Shown here one piece after another: positions 8,350 to 17,049 of a DNA stretch of 64,000 nt. Positions within the stretch are counted from its first letter, which is position 1. Every line of letters starts with the position of its first letter. The stretch is taken from the NCBI RefSeq assembly GCF_025359345.1, contig NZ_JANYGQ010000034.1:62001-126000 (forward strand), given 5' to 3'. A model generated the notes under the pieces. It was not told the origin of the DNA. It ran no database searches and saw nothing but the letters and a program-made list of their open reading frames with translations. This stretch comes from Mucilaginibacter sp. (GTDB lineage Bacteria > Bacteroidota > Bacteroidia > Sphingobacteriales > Sphingobacteriaceae). Position numbers and translations under genes: made by a program.

Positions 8350-9957
8350 TTGCTCATTACAGCAACACATACCAAAGTACTGATAGTTGGCGCCGGTCCA
8401 TCCGGCCTGATGATGGCTGCACAGTTGCTAAGATATGGCATCATCCCTATAATTATAGATATTAAACAAGGCCCTACCGACGAATCAAAAGCGTTGGCGG
8501 TACAAGCACGCTCGCTGGAGATTTACCGGCAGATGGGTGTTATTGACCGTGTGATTGAAAACGGCAAACAGGCCAAAGCTGTAATTTTTAACGAGGATGG
8601 TAAGCAAGTAGCCAGCCTGGCTATGGAAAATGTAGGCGAAGGACAAACCCGCTTCCCTTACATCCTGCTTTACCCGCAAAGCAAAAATGAGCGTGTGCTG
8701 CTTGATTATTTAACCATTAACTGTTGCCCGGTTTATTGGGCGACTACCCTTAAATCGTTAAAACAGACTAATAGGCAGGTTGAAGTAGAATTGCACAATG
8801 GCGAAGACATTACTTTCATTAATTGTGACTGGGTAGTTGGATCTGATGGTGCACATAGTACGGTGCGCAAACAATTGAACATCCCGTTTGCAGGAGACAC
8901 TTACAGCCATAATTTTTACCTGGCTGATGTGGAGCTGGGAGGTAATCATTTTGATAACGATAAGGTGAACCTGTTCCTGGCTAAAAATGGATTCTCGGCT
9001 TTTTTCCCGATGCCGGAGGCCAGGCGTTTTCGTGTGTTGGGCAACCTGCCGGATGAGATGGTGAAAAAAGAAGATTTAACAATAGAAGACATCCTGCCCG
9101 GACTCGAAAAAAACACTGGTAAACCAATAGAAATAAAAAAAACTTACTGGTTTACCAGCTACCGCCTGCACCACCGTATGGCCGATAGCTTCAGGGTGCA
9201 GCGCTGTTTTTTGGTGGGCGATGCAGCGCATATCCATTCGCCGGTTGGCGGACAGGGTATGAACACCGGCTTGCAGGATGCCTATAACCTGGCCTGGAAA
9301 TTGGCCGGAGTTGTTAACGGGCGATTTGATGAGAAAATATTAGACAGTTATGCCGCTGAACGGATGCCGGTAGCCAAAAGGTTACTAAGCACCACCGATA
9401 AGGTGTTCAACATCATAATATCGCGCAACTGGATTAACCGGGTTTTTAAACGCTGGATAATACCCCCATTACTTAAGCTGGCTTGGGGTAATGAAAAACT
9501 ACGGGCAACATTTTTTAAACAGGTATCGCAAATTGCCATCAGCTATCGCGATAGCAGTATCAACCTGCATGTGGCCCAATCAACCCAAATAAAGGCCGGC
9601 GACAGGCTGCCGTACTTAAAAGTATTCGACGAAAAGAAACAACTGGAAACCGACCTGCACGAATGGTGTACTAAACCAGGCTTTACGCTTATTGTATTAG
9701 GCAAATTGGCAGAAGGCGACCTGTTTGCCATCGCCAAATGGATAACCGTAAAATATCCCGGTATGCTTAACTTTTTCTACCTGCCGCAATCGACAAAAAA
9801 CCAGCATATATTTGATGCATTTGAGGTAAATATCAAAGTGGGTAAATCAATAATCGTGCGGCCTGATATGTACATCGGCTTTATGAACGATAAGATCGAT
9901 ATGGTGCTGATGGAGAACTATTTAAAGAACGTTGTCAGCGTAGTTGATAGTCCATAG
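8350..9957 (+). CDS. FAD-dependent aromatic monooxygenase (PheA/TfdB/MhpA type)
   Basis: 535 residues. FAD site GAGPSGLMMAAQL near residue 14; DG motif WVVGSDGAHSTVRKQL; GD motif FLVGDAAHIHSPVGGQGMNTG. The C-terminal part (about 415-535) is the thioredoxin-like domain of phenol-hydroxylase-type enzymes. Such enzymes hydroxylate aromatic rings using NAD(P)H and O2. The start is TTG directly after the TAA of the methyltransferase gene, since no ATG fits before the FAD motif. The last codons and the stop lie inside a repeat, so the C-terminus may have been altered. The substrate is unknown. Confidence 0.88.
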   Translation: MLITATHTKVLIVGAGPSGLMMAAQLLRYGIIPIIIDIKQGPTDESKALAVQARSLEIYRQMGVIDRVIENGKQAKAVIFNEDGKQVASLAMENVGEGQTRFPYILLYPQSKNERVLLDYLTINCCPVYWATTLKSLKQTNRQVEVELHNGEDITFINCDWVVGSDGAHSTVRKQLNIPFAGDTYSHNFYLADVELGGNHFDNDKVNLFLAKNGFSAFFPMPEARRFRVLGNLPDEMVKKEDLTIEDILPGLEKNTGKPIEIKKTYWFTSYRLHHRMADSFRVQRCFLVGDAAHIHSPVGGQGMNTGLQDAYNLAWKLAGVVNGRFDEKILDSYAAERMPVAKRLLSTTDKVFNIIISRNWINRVFKRWIIPPLLKLAWGNEKLRATFFKQVSQIAISYRDSSINLHVAQSTQIKAGDRLPYLKVFDEKKQLETDLHEWCTKPGFTLIVLGKLAEGDLFAIAKWITVKYPGMLNFFYLPQSTKNQHIFDAFEVNIKVGKSIIVRPDMYIGFMNDKIDMVLMENYLKNVVSVVDSP

Positions 9958-10018
9958 ACCATGGACGATAGACCATAGTAGCGGCAACTTTATAGTCATG
10001 GTCTATAGACCATGGACT
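9949..10018. repeat. Inverted repeat with perfect 18-bp palindrome
   Basis: The sequence AGTCCATAGACCATGG at the left is repeated in inverted form at the right, where 9997-10014 is a perfect palindrome (CATGGTCTATAGACCATG). The left arm overlaps the last codons and stop of the monooxygenase gene. It is a short intergenic element of the kind dispersed in Bacteroidota chromosomes; its role is unknown. Confidence 0.7.
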
Positions 10019-10020
10019 AA

Positions 10021-10052
10021 TAAAAAGCGCCTGCACTCTCCAATGCAGACGC
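10021..10052 (-). terminator. Rho-independent terminator of the 10145-10669 gene
   Basis: On the minus strand the arms 10052-10044 and 10035-10027 form a nine-pair stem with one mismatch and an eight-base loop, followed at once by TTTTTA (10026-10021). Confidence 0.6.
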
Positions 10053-10144
10053 CAAACAACAATTATTATTAAAAAAGGGGTATTACTCGCTAATGCGGGA
10101 CGGTTTCGCTGATAACCGAATCGCTGATTTTCACCACCAAATGG

Positions 10145-10669
10145 CTACTTAAAACTACCAGCTTCCTCAACAATTTCCTGGTAAGTAGCTATTGATAAAT
10201 CGGGCTGCATCTTTATTACGAATGTGAGCGCAGGTTCATTATCAGCAGGATTATCTTTGGTAAGTAGCAGGTATTCCCCCATAAAATCAATCAACATTAA
10301 TGTTTCTGTTTGATAATTGATTGCTACTTTATGTAACTGCACATCTTCGGTGTGTGATTCTATCAGCTCAAAAGCTGCCGTTTCAAATGCCAGCTTATTG
10401 CCCAGGTTATCTTTCAATACTGGTATTTTATTATTGAGCTGGTCAATAAAATGCAGCACAGAAAAACTGAGCTTATAATGCAGCGAGTTTGCACGGCCGT
10501 CGTTGGCCTTCATACGGCTGAAAGTTTTAAACTTGCCGTCCAGATTATAGGCCTGCGATTTAAGCAGGAACTCCTGGTATGATGCCTGTATGATCGCTTT
10601 TTCAAATGCACTTTCAGATTGTGCATCAATTACCTGTTTATAAACCAATTTTATTTTTGCCTTGTACAT
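10145..10669 (-). CDS. Hypothetical protein, 174 aa
   Basis: No family recognised. A soluble protein with no signal peptide. The N-terminus (MYKAKIKLVYKQVIDAQSESAFEKA) and the regular alternation suggest an alpha/beta fold. A probable terminator follows it. A repeat with inverted arms separates it from the dioxygenase gene upstream on the same strand. Confidence 0.65.
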   Translation of the reverse strand: MYKAKIKLVYKQVIDAQSESAFEKAIIQASYQEFLLKSQAYNLDGKFKTFSRMKANDGRANSLHYKLSFSVLHFIDQLNNKIPVLKDNLGNKLAFETAAFELIESHTEDVQLHKVAINYQTETLMLIDFMGEYLLLTKDNPADNEPALTFVIKMQPDLSIATYQEIVEEAGSFK

Positions 10670-10686
10670 GGTTTGTTTTTTATTTC

Positions 10687-10761
10687 GGGCGTATGCAATA
10701 CGCCCCTACAATTTTGCCTGTTAAATGTGCCGTTTAACGTTGGGGCGTATTACACACGCCC
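10687..10761. repeat. GGGCGTAT inverted-repeat element
   Basis: GGGCGTAT and ATACGCCC pair perfectly at 10687-10705 around GCA. A second hairpin-like copy, GGGCGT...ACGCCC, lies at 10744-10761. The two halves resemble each other, so this is a small composite intergenic element between two minus-strand genes. Confidence 0.6.
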
Positions 10762-10777
10762 TAACCACGATTAATAC

Positions 10778-11512
10778 CTACAACGCCAACCCAATATTAT
10801 GCGAACCGCTATACCCCGCAGAGATGCTGCCCACCAATGCAACGGTTTCGTTAGCAAGGTCGGTGGCCGAGTCGCCGAGGATACTGTCATTGGCGTTCCG
10901 GGTTGGGTTTACACCGAGGGAGTAAAGCGTTGAAACATGTACAGCATCTGATATTGTTTCGGAGAAGGTTATCTGGGTGGTTTTCTTCATCACATTGTTT
11001 ACATACACTTCCAGGTGTATGTGTGTGGCCCTGCCGCTGTACCAACCCGGGTAAATGGTGGTGAACGTTACTGCTCCGTTTGTAGTGCTAAGCTGGTAAC
11101 CGCGCAAGAATGTTTGGCCTACGAAGCTTTTGCCGCCGCCCTGGTTGGCATAGCCTGAATAATACCCGTCCTTATTACAATGCCAGATATCCACCCTTGC
11201 ATCGGCAACCAGGTTACAATTGTCGTTAGCATTTACTACCAGGAAGGTAAGCGTTAACGGCACGCCGGTTTGCCCGGCTGTGATGTCTGCCCTGTTTAGC
11301 GGATTGGTTAGCTCGCCGCCTACATATGGGTATGGCCCCTCGGTTTCGGTTGGCGATACTACACAGCTGCTGCTACTGTCGGATGTAGTGGTTGTAGTTG
11401 TCCCGGTGGTTGTAGTGCTTTTGGTGATTGATTCTTTTTTACAGCCATCCAATATTAGGGGGCCGGCTGCTGCCGCTACTGCAAACGCTTTCAGAAAGTT
11501 TTTCCGCTCCAT
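10778..11512 (-). CDS. Exported intradiol ring-cleavage dioxygenase-like protein
   Basis: 244 residues. The N-terminus has a hydrophobic segment and a lipobox-like LILDGC, then a Thr/Ser-rich linker (about residues 30-48). The catalytic domain has all four expected Fe(III) ligands: Tyr in DGYYSGY, Tyr in PGWYSGRATHIH, and the two His of HIH. The Arg between them that binds substrate is also present. Classical intradiol dioxygenases open catechol rings in the cytoplasm; exported ones on a linker are common in Bacteroidota and their substrates are uncertain. A nearby aromatic monooxygenase is suggestive only. Confidence 0.85.
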   Translation of the reverse strand: MERKNFLKAFAVAAAAGPLILDGCKKESITKSTTTTGTTTTTTSDSSSSCVVSPTETEGPYPYVGGELTNPLNRADITAGQTGVPLTLTFLVVNANDNCNLVADARVDIWHCNKDGYYSGYANQGGGKSFVGQTFLRGYQLSTTNGAVTFTTIYPGWYSGRATHIHLEVYVNNVMKKTTQITFSETISDAVHVSTLYSLGVNPTRNANDSILGDSATDLANETVALVGSISAGYSGSHNIGLAL

Positions 11513-11629
11513 GGTACAAAAGTTTAATTGTCAATAATTTGATTAACTGTTGTAAACTTATTGCGGATTAACAGGTGTTTCTTAGGAGTGTCGGTGAACG
11601 GTAAGTATGTGCCGATAAACCGGCTCTTT

Positions 11630-12331
11630 TCATTTAAATTTCATCCAGTTACGGGCAAAATCGGTGTAACTGTCACTGATGGGCAGTTCAATACCAGCCA
11701 ATTGTACCCTGCGGTTATGGATAGATTTTATCTTATTTACAGGCACAATATAGCTGCGGTGTATGCGCTGAAATTTATCGGCGGGCAGTTTTTCCAGCAT
11801 CTTTTTAAGTGGCATAAGTGTTAAAATTGTTTTGGCATCGTTTACATGGATTTTTATATAATCCTCCATACTCTCGATATATTCAATATTGGCAAGGTCG
11901 ATTTTCACCATCCGGTATTCAGAGTATACGTAGATGCTTTCATCCTGCTTTTCATTAGCGGCGTTTTTATATTTGTAGTAATCAACCGCCTTTTCCACCG
12001 CTTTGGCAAAACGTTTAATATCTATCGGTTTTAATAAATAGTCAATGGCTTCCAGCTCGAAACCTTCGAAGGCAAAGTTTTTATAAGCGGTGGTAAATAT
12101 CACCAGGGGCTTTTGCTGTAATGAGCGCACCAGTTCAATGCCGGTAATATCGGGCATGTTAATGTCGATAAACAGCAGGTCGGTTGTGCCTTGTTTAAGA
12201 TATTCGGCTCCGGATATGGCATCCTCAAATGTTTGCACCATTTGCAGTTGCGGGAATTCCAGTACATATTTTGCAATCAGCCTCAGGGCCAGTGGCTCAT
12301 CGTCAATAGCAATACATCTAAGCCTTTTCAT
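11630..12331 (-). CDS. LytTR-family response regulator
   Basis: 233 residues: a receiver (DDEPLA pocket, phospho-acceptor Asp56 in LLFIDINMPD, Lys in YLLKP) and a LytTR DNA-binding domain (YIESMEDYIKIHV, IHRSYIVPVNKI). The start overlaps the stop of the kinase gene by one base (TGATG), so the two proteins form a pair. It is a paralogue of the regulator at 5038-5757. Confidence 0.92.
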   Translation of the reverse strand: MKRLRCIAIDDEPLALRLIAKYVLEFPQLQMVQTFEDAISGAEYLKQGTTDLLFIDINMPDITGIELVRSLQQKPLVIFTTAYKNFAFEGFELEAIDYLLKPIDIKRFAKAVEKAVDYYKYKNAANEKQDESIYVYSEYRMVKIDLANIEYIESMEDYIKIHVNDAKTILTLMPLKKMLEKLPADKFQRIHRSYIVPVNKIKSIHNRRVQLAGIELPISDSYTDFARNWMKFK

Positions 12332-13545
12332 CAGGTTTGCAGGGTGAGGTTAACCGTGTATAAGTTGTTTTGGTTGTTGATAGTTAGTAAATACCTGCCG
12401 GGGTATAAATGTTCCAGCCGCTTGCGGGTATTTTTAAGGCCGATGCCGGTGCGGTTGTTTTCGTTTACATCCTGGAAAATACGGTTCTCACAAAAAAAGG
12501 CAATCTCATCTTTCGTGGTAGAAATTTTTATAACTATGGCTGATTCTTCGTGCTTGCTTACGCCATATTTAAATACGTTTTCAACAAAGGTTATCAATAT
12601 AAGCGGGGCAATGCTTTTGGGTTCGATATTACCTGAAACACCAAAATCAATAGTCGTTTTTTTGCCCAGCCGCAGGCGCTGCAACTCAATATAATCATTA
12701 ATGCAATCCACTTCGCTTTGCAGCGCTACAAAATCGGCATTGGCATCGTCGGTTACATAGCGCATAATATTCGATAGCTTCATGATACTGTCGGGCGCAT
12801 TATCATCTTTCATTACCGCCAGGGTGTAAATATTATTTAGCGTGTTAAACAGGAAATGCGGGTTTATCTGCGCTTTTAAAAAAGAAAGTTCGGCGCTGGC
12901 TTTGTCTGCCTCGGCCTGGGTGGCCCGATGCTCGGTAAGCTGCCATTGCCTTATGGTTTTAATAGCGGTGCTCAAGGCCATTATCATCATAAACAAAAAA
13001 AGACTTGTGGTGTCGAAAAACACATGCCTTCCGCCCGGTGCCGGGCCAAACTGTGGCGGTCCTTCACCATAGCTGGGCGGCAAATGTGCCGGCGCTTTGT
13101 GCATACCATCATCCGCCGGCGGTGGCCTGTGCCCACCCGGGCCTTCATCAAATGGCGGTGGTGGCGCATGTTCACCGGGATTAATTGTTTGCATAGGAGG
13201 AGCTGGCTGGCGCATTGCGGTATTGTTAGGGCCGCGCTCATTATGCCGTAATAAATTATCATAAGGCATTAAATAGTATATGCCGGCATACAATACAATA
13301 ACCACGAAAGCGTATTGAACATATCGCCTTTTTATGAATAATCTTGGGATAAAAAAATAGCCATTTATGTAAAACAAGAAGATATAAGTGGCACAAAACA
13401 GCCAGTAATAAGGCGACAGTAACAACTTAAAACCCTCGCCACCCTGTTGCCCGCCGTTTAAAAACAGCAGCGGGAAGGCCATAAACAACAGCCAGCCCGC
13501 AATATGCACCACCACTAAATAGGTTTTAACCCGAAACATATACAA
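12331..13545 (-). CDS. LytS-type sensor histidine kinase with Pro/His-rich loop
   Basis: 404 residues. Membrane helices lie at about 8-30, 45-66, 76-94 and 180-196. The phospho-acceptor is H230 in QINPHFLFNTLNN, and the ATP-binding end shows FVENVFKYG and GIGLKNTRKRL. Between helices three and four, residues 101-174 are very rich in Pro and Gly and contain six His, unlike the kinase at 3983-5041. The loop may be the sensing part, possibly for metal, which is inference. It is coupled to the regulator gene that follows. Confidence 0.9.
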   Translation of the reverse strand: MYMFRVKTYLVVVHIAGWLLFMAFPLLFLNGGQQGGEGFKLLLSPYYWLFCATYIFLFYINGYFFIPRLFIKRRYVQYAFVVIVLYAGIYYLMPYDNLLRHNERGPNNTAMRQPAPPMQTINPGEHAPPPPFDEGPGGHRPPPADDGMHKAPAHLPPSYGEGPPQFGPAPGGRHVFFDTTSLFLFMMIMALSTAIKTIRQWQLTEHRATQAEADKASAELSFLKAQINPHFLFNTLNNIYTLAVMKDDNAPDSIMKLSNIMRYVTDDANADFVALQSEVDCINDYIELQRLRLGKKTTIDFGVSGNIEPKSIAPLILITFVENVFKYGVSKHEESAIVIKISTTKDEIAFFCENRIFQDVNENNRTGIGLKNTRKRLEHLYPGRYLLTINNQNNLYTVNLTLQT

Positions 13546-13840
13546 AGCAACGTATTACAAATCACAATTTACAAAATGTATCGGTGATTGGGTAGTTTGT
13601 GCGGACGAGACCGGGATTAAACTGATTTGACGGATGCGGAAGGATTTTCATTCTGAACCTTGATTCACAAGATTTAAGGAGTTGCAGGATATTGTCCGAA
13701 CCTTGATTGTTCACCAGTTGATTGTTTTTTATTGGCGTTCAAGAAGGCTGCGCCGTTCGCTTAACTTTAAGATTGAAGGATGTTCGCCGAAGCAATCATG
13801 AAAATCCTTTAGTCGTGCGAATCATGGTTAAGACAAACAC
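13546..13840. other. Non-coding gap with degenerate repeat sequence
   Basis: No convincing gene. GAACCTTGATT occurs twice (about 13656 and 13698) with AAGGATTTTCAT-like and inverted ATGAAAATCCTTT stretches (about 13650 and 13798). This indicates an old dispersed inverted-repeat element. The promoter of the kinase gene must lie at the left edge (TACGTTG around 13550 on the minus strand is a weak candidate). Confidence 0.4.
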
Positions 13841-14215
13841 TTAATCTTCTATAAACTCCACCGGCTCCAAATCCTTCATTTCCTCATCAGTAAACAGGCG
13901 GGAGTGGATCATAAAACGATAACCGGTAGGTATTTCGATTGAAAAGCTGGAACCACGGCCTTTGGTGATGCCGATGGTTAGCTGAGTATGCTGCCAGTAT
14001 TCAAACTGATCTTTGCTCATCCAAAATTCGCACCCGTCAATAGTGCCAAGCTTAACATCGCTGCCACCAAGCTTAAACTCGCCTTTTTCGAAACACATAG
14101 GCGATGAGCCATCGCAACAGCCGCCGCTCTGGTGAAACATCAGGTCGCCGAAGCGGGCTTTAAGTTCTTTTATAAGATTGGAAGCTTCGGCATCAACTAA
14201 TACTCTTTTTGTCAT
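13841..14215 (-). CDS. DUF779 family protein (aldehyde dehydrogenase companion)
   Basis: 124 residues from the ATG at 14215. The frame is open to 14278, but that extension lies in a repeat and does not fit the family. DUF779 landmarks: FHQSGGCCDGSSPMC, GCEFWMSKDQFEYWQHTQL and GRGSSFSIE. The paired Cys and other conserved residues suggest metal binding, which is unproven. DUF779 genes usually sit beside acetaldehyde dehydrogenase genes, as here. It shares the strand with the dehydrogenase gene, but a repeat separates them. Confidence 0.85.
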   Translation of the reverse strand: MTKRVLVDAEASNLIKELKARFGDLMFHQSGGCCDGSSPMCFEKGEFKLGGSDVKLGTIDGCEFWMSKDQFEYWQHTQLTIGITKGRGSSFSIEIPTGYRFMIHSRLFTDEEMKDLEPVEFIED

Positions 14216-14248
14216 GGGGTGGTTTTGTGCAAGATACAAAAAGGGAGA

Positions 14249-14335
14249 TGTCATGGTGAGCCTGTCGAACCACGACATGCGGGCAAAAGCCTCTGCGCGC
14301 GTCGCCCTTCGACAGGCTCAGGGTGACATCCCCTT
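14249..14335. repeat. Inverted repeat with TTCGACAGGCTCA arms
   Basis: GATGTCATGGTGAGCCTGTCGAA on the left pairs imperfectly with TTCGACAGGCTCAGGGTGACATC on the right. The arms are more than 20 bases each around a GC-rich centre. This motif is widely dispersed in Bacteroidota intergenic DNA. It fills the gap between the dehydrogenase and DUF779 genes and could form a strong transcript hairpin. Confidence 0.75.
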
Positions 14336-14352
14336 ATTAAAACAATAAGATG

Positions 14353-15855
14353 CTAAAAAAAGCCCAGCTTGTTTTTATTGTATGATATCAGCATGTTTTT
14401 TGTTTGGCGATAGTGGCCCAGCATCATTTTGTGGTTTTCGCGGCCAAAGCCTGATTTTTTGTAACCGCCAAATGGTGCGTGGGCAGGATAAGCATGATAG
14501 TTGTTTACCCAAACCCTACCGGCTTGTATGGCACGCGGTACCTGGTAAATTTCGTGTGCGTCCCGGGTCCACACGCCGGCTCCAAGTCCGTATAAGGTAT
14601 CGTTGGCAATGGCAATGGCTTCTTCGGTAGTTTTAAAGGTGGTAACGCAGGCAACAGGGCCAAAAATTTCTTCCTGGAAAATGCGCATCTTGTTATGCCC
14701 CTTAAACAAGGTTGGCTGTATATAATAGCCGCCGCCAAGTTCGCCGTCCAATTTTTTTACCTCGCCGCCACACAATACTTCCGCCCCTTCTTCGCGGCCA
14801 ATTTTAAGGTACGATTGTATTTTTTCGTACTGATCGTTCGATGCCTGGGCGCCCATCATGGTATCGCCGTCAAGCGGATTGCCCATTTTTATGGCGTTTG
14901 TACGCTCAATTACCCGCGACATAAACTTATCGTAAATGTTTTCGTGCACCAGAATACGCGACGGGCAGGTGCAAACTTCGCCCTGGTTTAAGGCAAACAA
15001 AACGGCACCCTCAATGGCCTTGTCGAAAAATTCATCATCGGCGGCACCTACCGATTCAAGGAAAATATTTGGCGATTTGCCGCCCAATTCCATTGTTACC
15101 GGTATCAGGTTTTCTGACGCGTATTGCATAATCAACCTGCCGGTAGTGGTTTCGCCGGTAAACGATACCTTGGCGATGCGCGGCGACGATGCCAGCGGCT
15201 TTCCTGCCTCGGGGCCGAAACCTGTAACGATATTTAATACGCCCGGAGGCAATATATCCTGTATCAGCTCCATCAGCACCATTATTGATGTTGGCGTTTG
15301 CTCGGCGGGTTTTACCACGCAGCAGTTGCCGGCGGCAAGGGCGGGAGCAATTTTCCAGGTAGCCATCAGTAAGGGGAAGTTCCATGGGATAATTTGACCA
15401 ACTACGCCAATAGGCTCGTGCAGGCAAATGCTTACGGTGTATTCGTCATGTTCGGATATACCGCCTTCTTCGGCGCGGATTACCCCGGCAAAATAGCGGA
15501 AGTGGTCGATAACCAAAGGTAAATCGGCAGCCCGTGTTTCGCGGATGGCTTTGCCATTGTCAATACACTCAACTATTGCCAGGTATTCAAGGTTCGCTTC
15601 GATAACATCGGCAATTTTGTTAAGTATGGATGCCCTGTAGGCCGCTGATGATTTACCCCAGGTTGCAAATGCTGAATGGGCGGCATCCAATGCAAGCTCT
15701 ATGTCTTCCTTACCCGAACGGGCGGCCATTGTAAATGCCTTGCCATCAATTGGCGAAATGTTTTCAAAATACTCGCCTTTAACCGGCGGCACAAATTTGC
15801 CGCCAATAAAATTGCCGTACTTTTCTTTAAAAGCTGGTTTTGCAGGAATGCTCAT
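14353..15855 (-). CDS. NAD(P)-dependent aldehyde dehydrogenase (ExaC/acetaldehyde type)
   Basis: 500 residues, full length for the family. Catalytic Cys in NQGEVCTCPSR, catalytic Glu in TMELGGKSPNIF, NAD-binding Asn in IIPWNFPLLM, and the glycine motif SFTGETTTGRLI. The C-terminal AHAPFGGYKKSGFGRENHK is typical of ExaC/AldB-like enzymes that oxidise acetaldehyde or similar short aldehydes. With DUF779 after it and an AraC regulator divergent from it, this is a small inducible aldehyde-oxidation locus. Confidence 0.93.
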   Translation of the reverse strand: MSIPAKPAFKEKYGNFIGGKFVPPVKGEYFENISPIDGKAFTMAARSGKEDIELALDAAHSAFATWGKSSAAYRASILNKIADVIEANLEYLAIVECIDNGKAIRETRAADLPLVIDHFRYFAGVIRAEEGGISEHDEYTVSICLHEPIGVVGQIIPWNFPLLMATWKIAPALAAGNCCVVKPAEQTPTSIMVLMELIQDILPPGVLNIVTGFGPEAGKPLASSPRIAKVSFTGETTTGRLIMQYASENLIPVTMELGGKSPNIFLESVGAADDEFFDKAIEGAVLFALNQGEVCTCPSRILVHENIYDKFMSRVIERTNAIKMGNPLDGDTMMGAQASNDQYEKIQSYLKIGREEGAEVLCGGEVKKLDGELGGGYYIQPTLFKGHNKMRIFQEEIFGPVACVTTFKTTEEAIAIANDTLYGLGAGVWTRDAHEIYQVPRAIQAGRVWVNNYHAYPAHAPFGGYKKSGFGRENHKMMLGHYRQTKNMLISYNKNKLGFF

Positions 15856-15943
15856 GTTTTTTAGTTTTAATTGGTGGTACTAATTTAGGGTTACCACAAA
15901 CGGGGCATTTGCACGATGGTATCAAATGGTAGCACAATAATAT

Positions 15944-15959
15944 CAATTTGCGCAAGTTG
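15944..15959. promoter_or_regulatory. Possible operator in the aldehyde dehydrogenase/araC divergent region
   Basis: CAATTTGCGCAAGTTG is a near-palindrome centred on TTGCGCAA, 7 bases before the araC start. A tandem GATGGTATC/AATGGTAGC repeat lies nearby at 15915-15932. In a 110-base divergent promoter region these are candidate AraC binding sites. There is no direct evidence. Confidence 0.3.
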
Positions 15960-15965
15960 TTGTAA

Positions 15966-16937
15966 ATGAATTATAGTATGCCTAATTTGTACTCCAATAG
16001 GCCGCAACCAATTATGACCAATAAAAACCTGGTATCGCCGTTAGCGCTTTCAAACCGCAGGGAAATAAGTACGCTTGTTGAAAACAGGAAGGCCTATACT
16101 TTGAACCAGTGCGAGCTTAATATTTTTGAAACTTACCAGCGCAGCGAGCTGGTGCCGCTTACATTTAGCGACCTGGTAATTACGAGCATGTTGCGCGGTA
16201 AAAAGGTAATGCATTTGTTTGATCAGCCGGGATTTGATTACCTGCCCGGCGAAACGGTGATTGTGCCCCCTAACATTACCATGAAGATTGATTTCCCGGA
16301 GGCAACGGCCAACCAGCCCTCGCAATGCACTGCGCTGGCCATAAACCAGCAGGAAATAATGAGCACGCTTGATTTTTTAAACGAAAATTATCCCCGCGAA
16401 GACAACCGTACCTGGAAGCTTAATTATAACCAGTTTCATTTTTTTAATAATTATGAACTTGCTCAGCTTATCAATAAACTCATCCGCATCAGTACCGGGG
16501 ATGCTTTGACTAAAGATGTGTTAGCCAATCTTACCCTAAAGGAACTGCTGATACGCATTATGCAGATGCAAAACCTGCACGAGGTAAACACCAATATGCA
16601 CGAGTTGTCGCAAAGCAGCAGGTTTGCTTACGTGGTTGAATACATCAGGATTCATCTTACTGAAAAACTGAATATAGATGCGCTTAGCCAGATGGCTTTT
16701 ATGAGCAAGCCCAGCTTTTTCCGGGCATTTAAGCATGAGCTGGGGGTATCGCCGGTTGATTACATTATTAAGGAAAGGATACAGTTTGCCAAGCAGTTGA
16801 TGAATAACCCTTACAACAGCATATCTGAGGCCTGCTTTAAAGCTGGTTTTAATAATCTCAATTATTTCAGCAGGGCCTTCAAGAAGATTGAAGGGATAAC
16901 CCCGAGTTTATACAAGTCGGGAATTAGAAATGCCTGA
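15966..16937 (+). CDS. AraC-family transcriptional regulator
   Basis: 323 residues: an N-terminal effector domain of AraC_N type (about 45-190) and a C-terminal double helix-turn-helix (about 220-320). The HTH pieces include LNIDALSQMAFMSKPSFFRAFKHELGVSPV and the AraC signature ISEACFKAGFNNLNYFSRAFKKIEGITP. It is divergent from the aldehyde dehydrogenase gene and probably activates it and DUF779 in response to an aldehyde or alcohol. An internal ATG at 16014 is a possible later start. Confidence 0.9.
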   Translation: MNYSMPNLYSNRPQPIMTNKNLVSPLALSNRREISTLVENRKAYTLNQCELNIFETYQRSELVPLTFSDLVITSMLRGKKVMHLFDQPGFDYLPGETVIVPPNITMKIDFPEATANQPSQCTALAINQQEIMSTLDFLNENYPREDNRTWKLNYNQFHFFNNYELAQLINKLIRISTGDALTKDVLANLTLKELLIRIMQMQNLHEVNTNMHELSQSSRFAYVVEYIRIHLTEKLNIDALSQMAFMSKPSFFRAFKHELGVSPVDYIIKERIQFAKQLMNNPYNSISEACFKAGFNNLNYFSRAFKKIEGITPSLYKSGIRNA

Positions 16938-17049
16938 AACGCACTGTTAATGTGCAGGCGCTAACCCTACAGGTAAATCAAACACATTAGTGACTGATTG
17001 ACAATTATTTATCAGCATTATTGTATTTTAGGCTATTGAAAAAACTTGC

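Noticed and set aside
12928..13262. Open frames on both strands across the Pro/His-rich part of the kinase gene
   Set aside because: They are shadows of the GC-rich low-complexity coding region of the real kinase gene and have no family features.
14216..14278. 21-codon N-terminal extension of DUF779
   Set aside because: It is encoded by an intergenic inverted repeat; the family start is at 14215.
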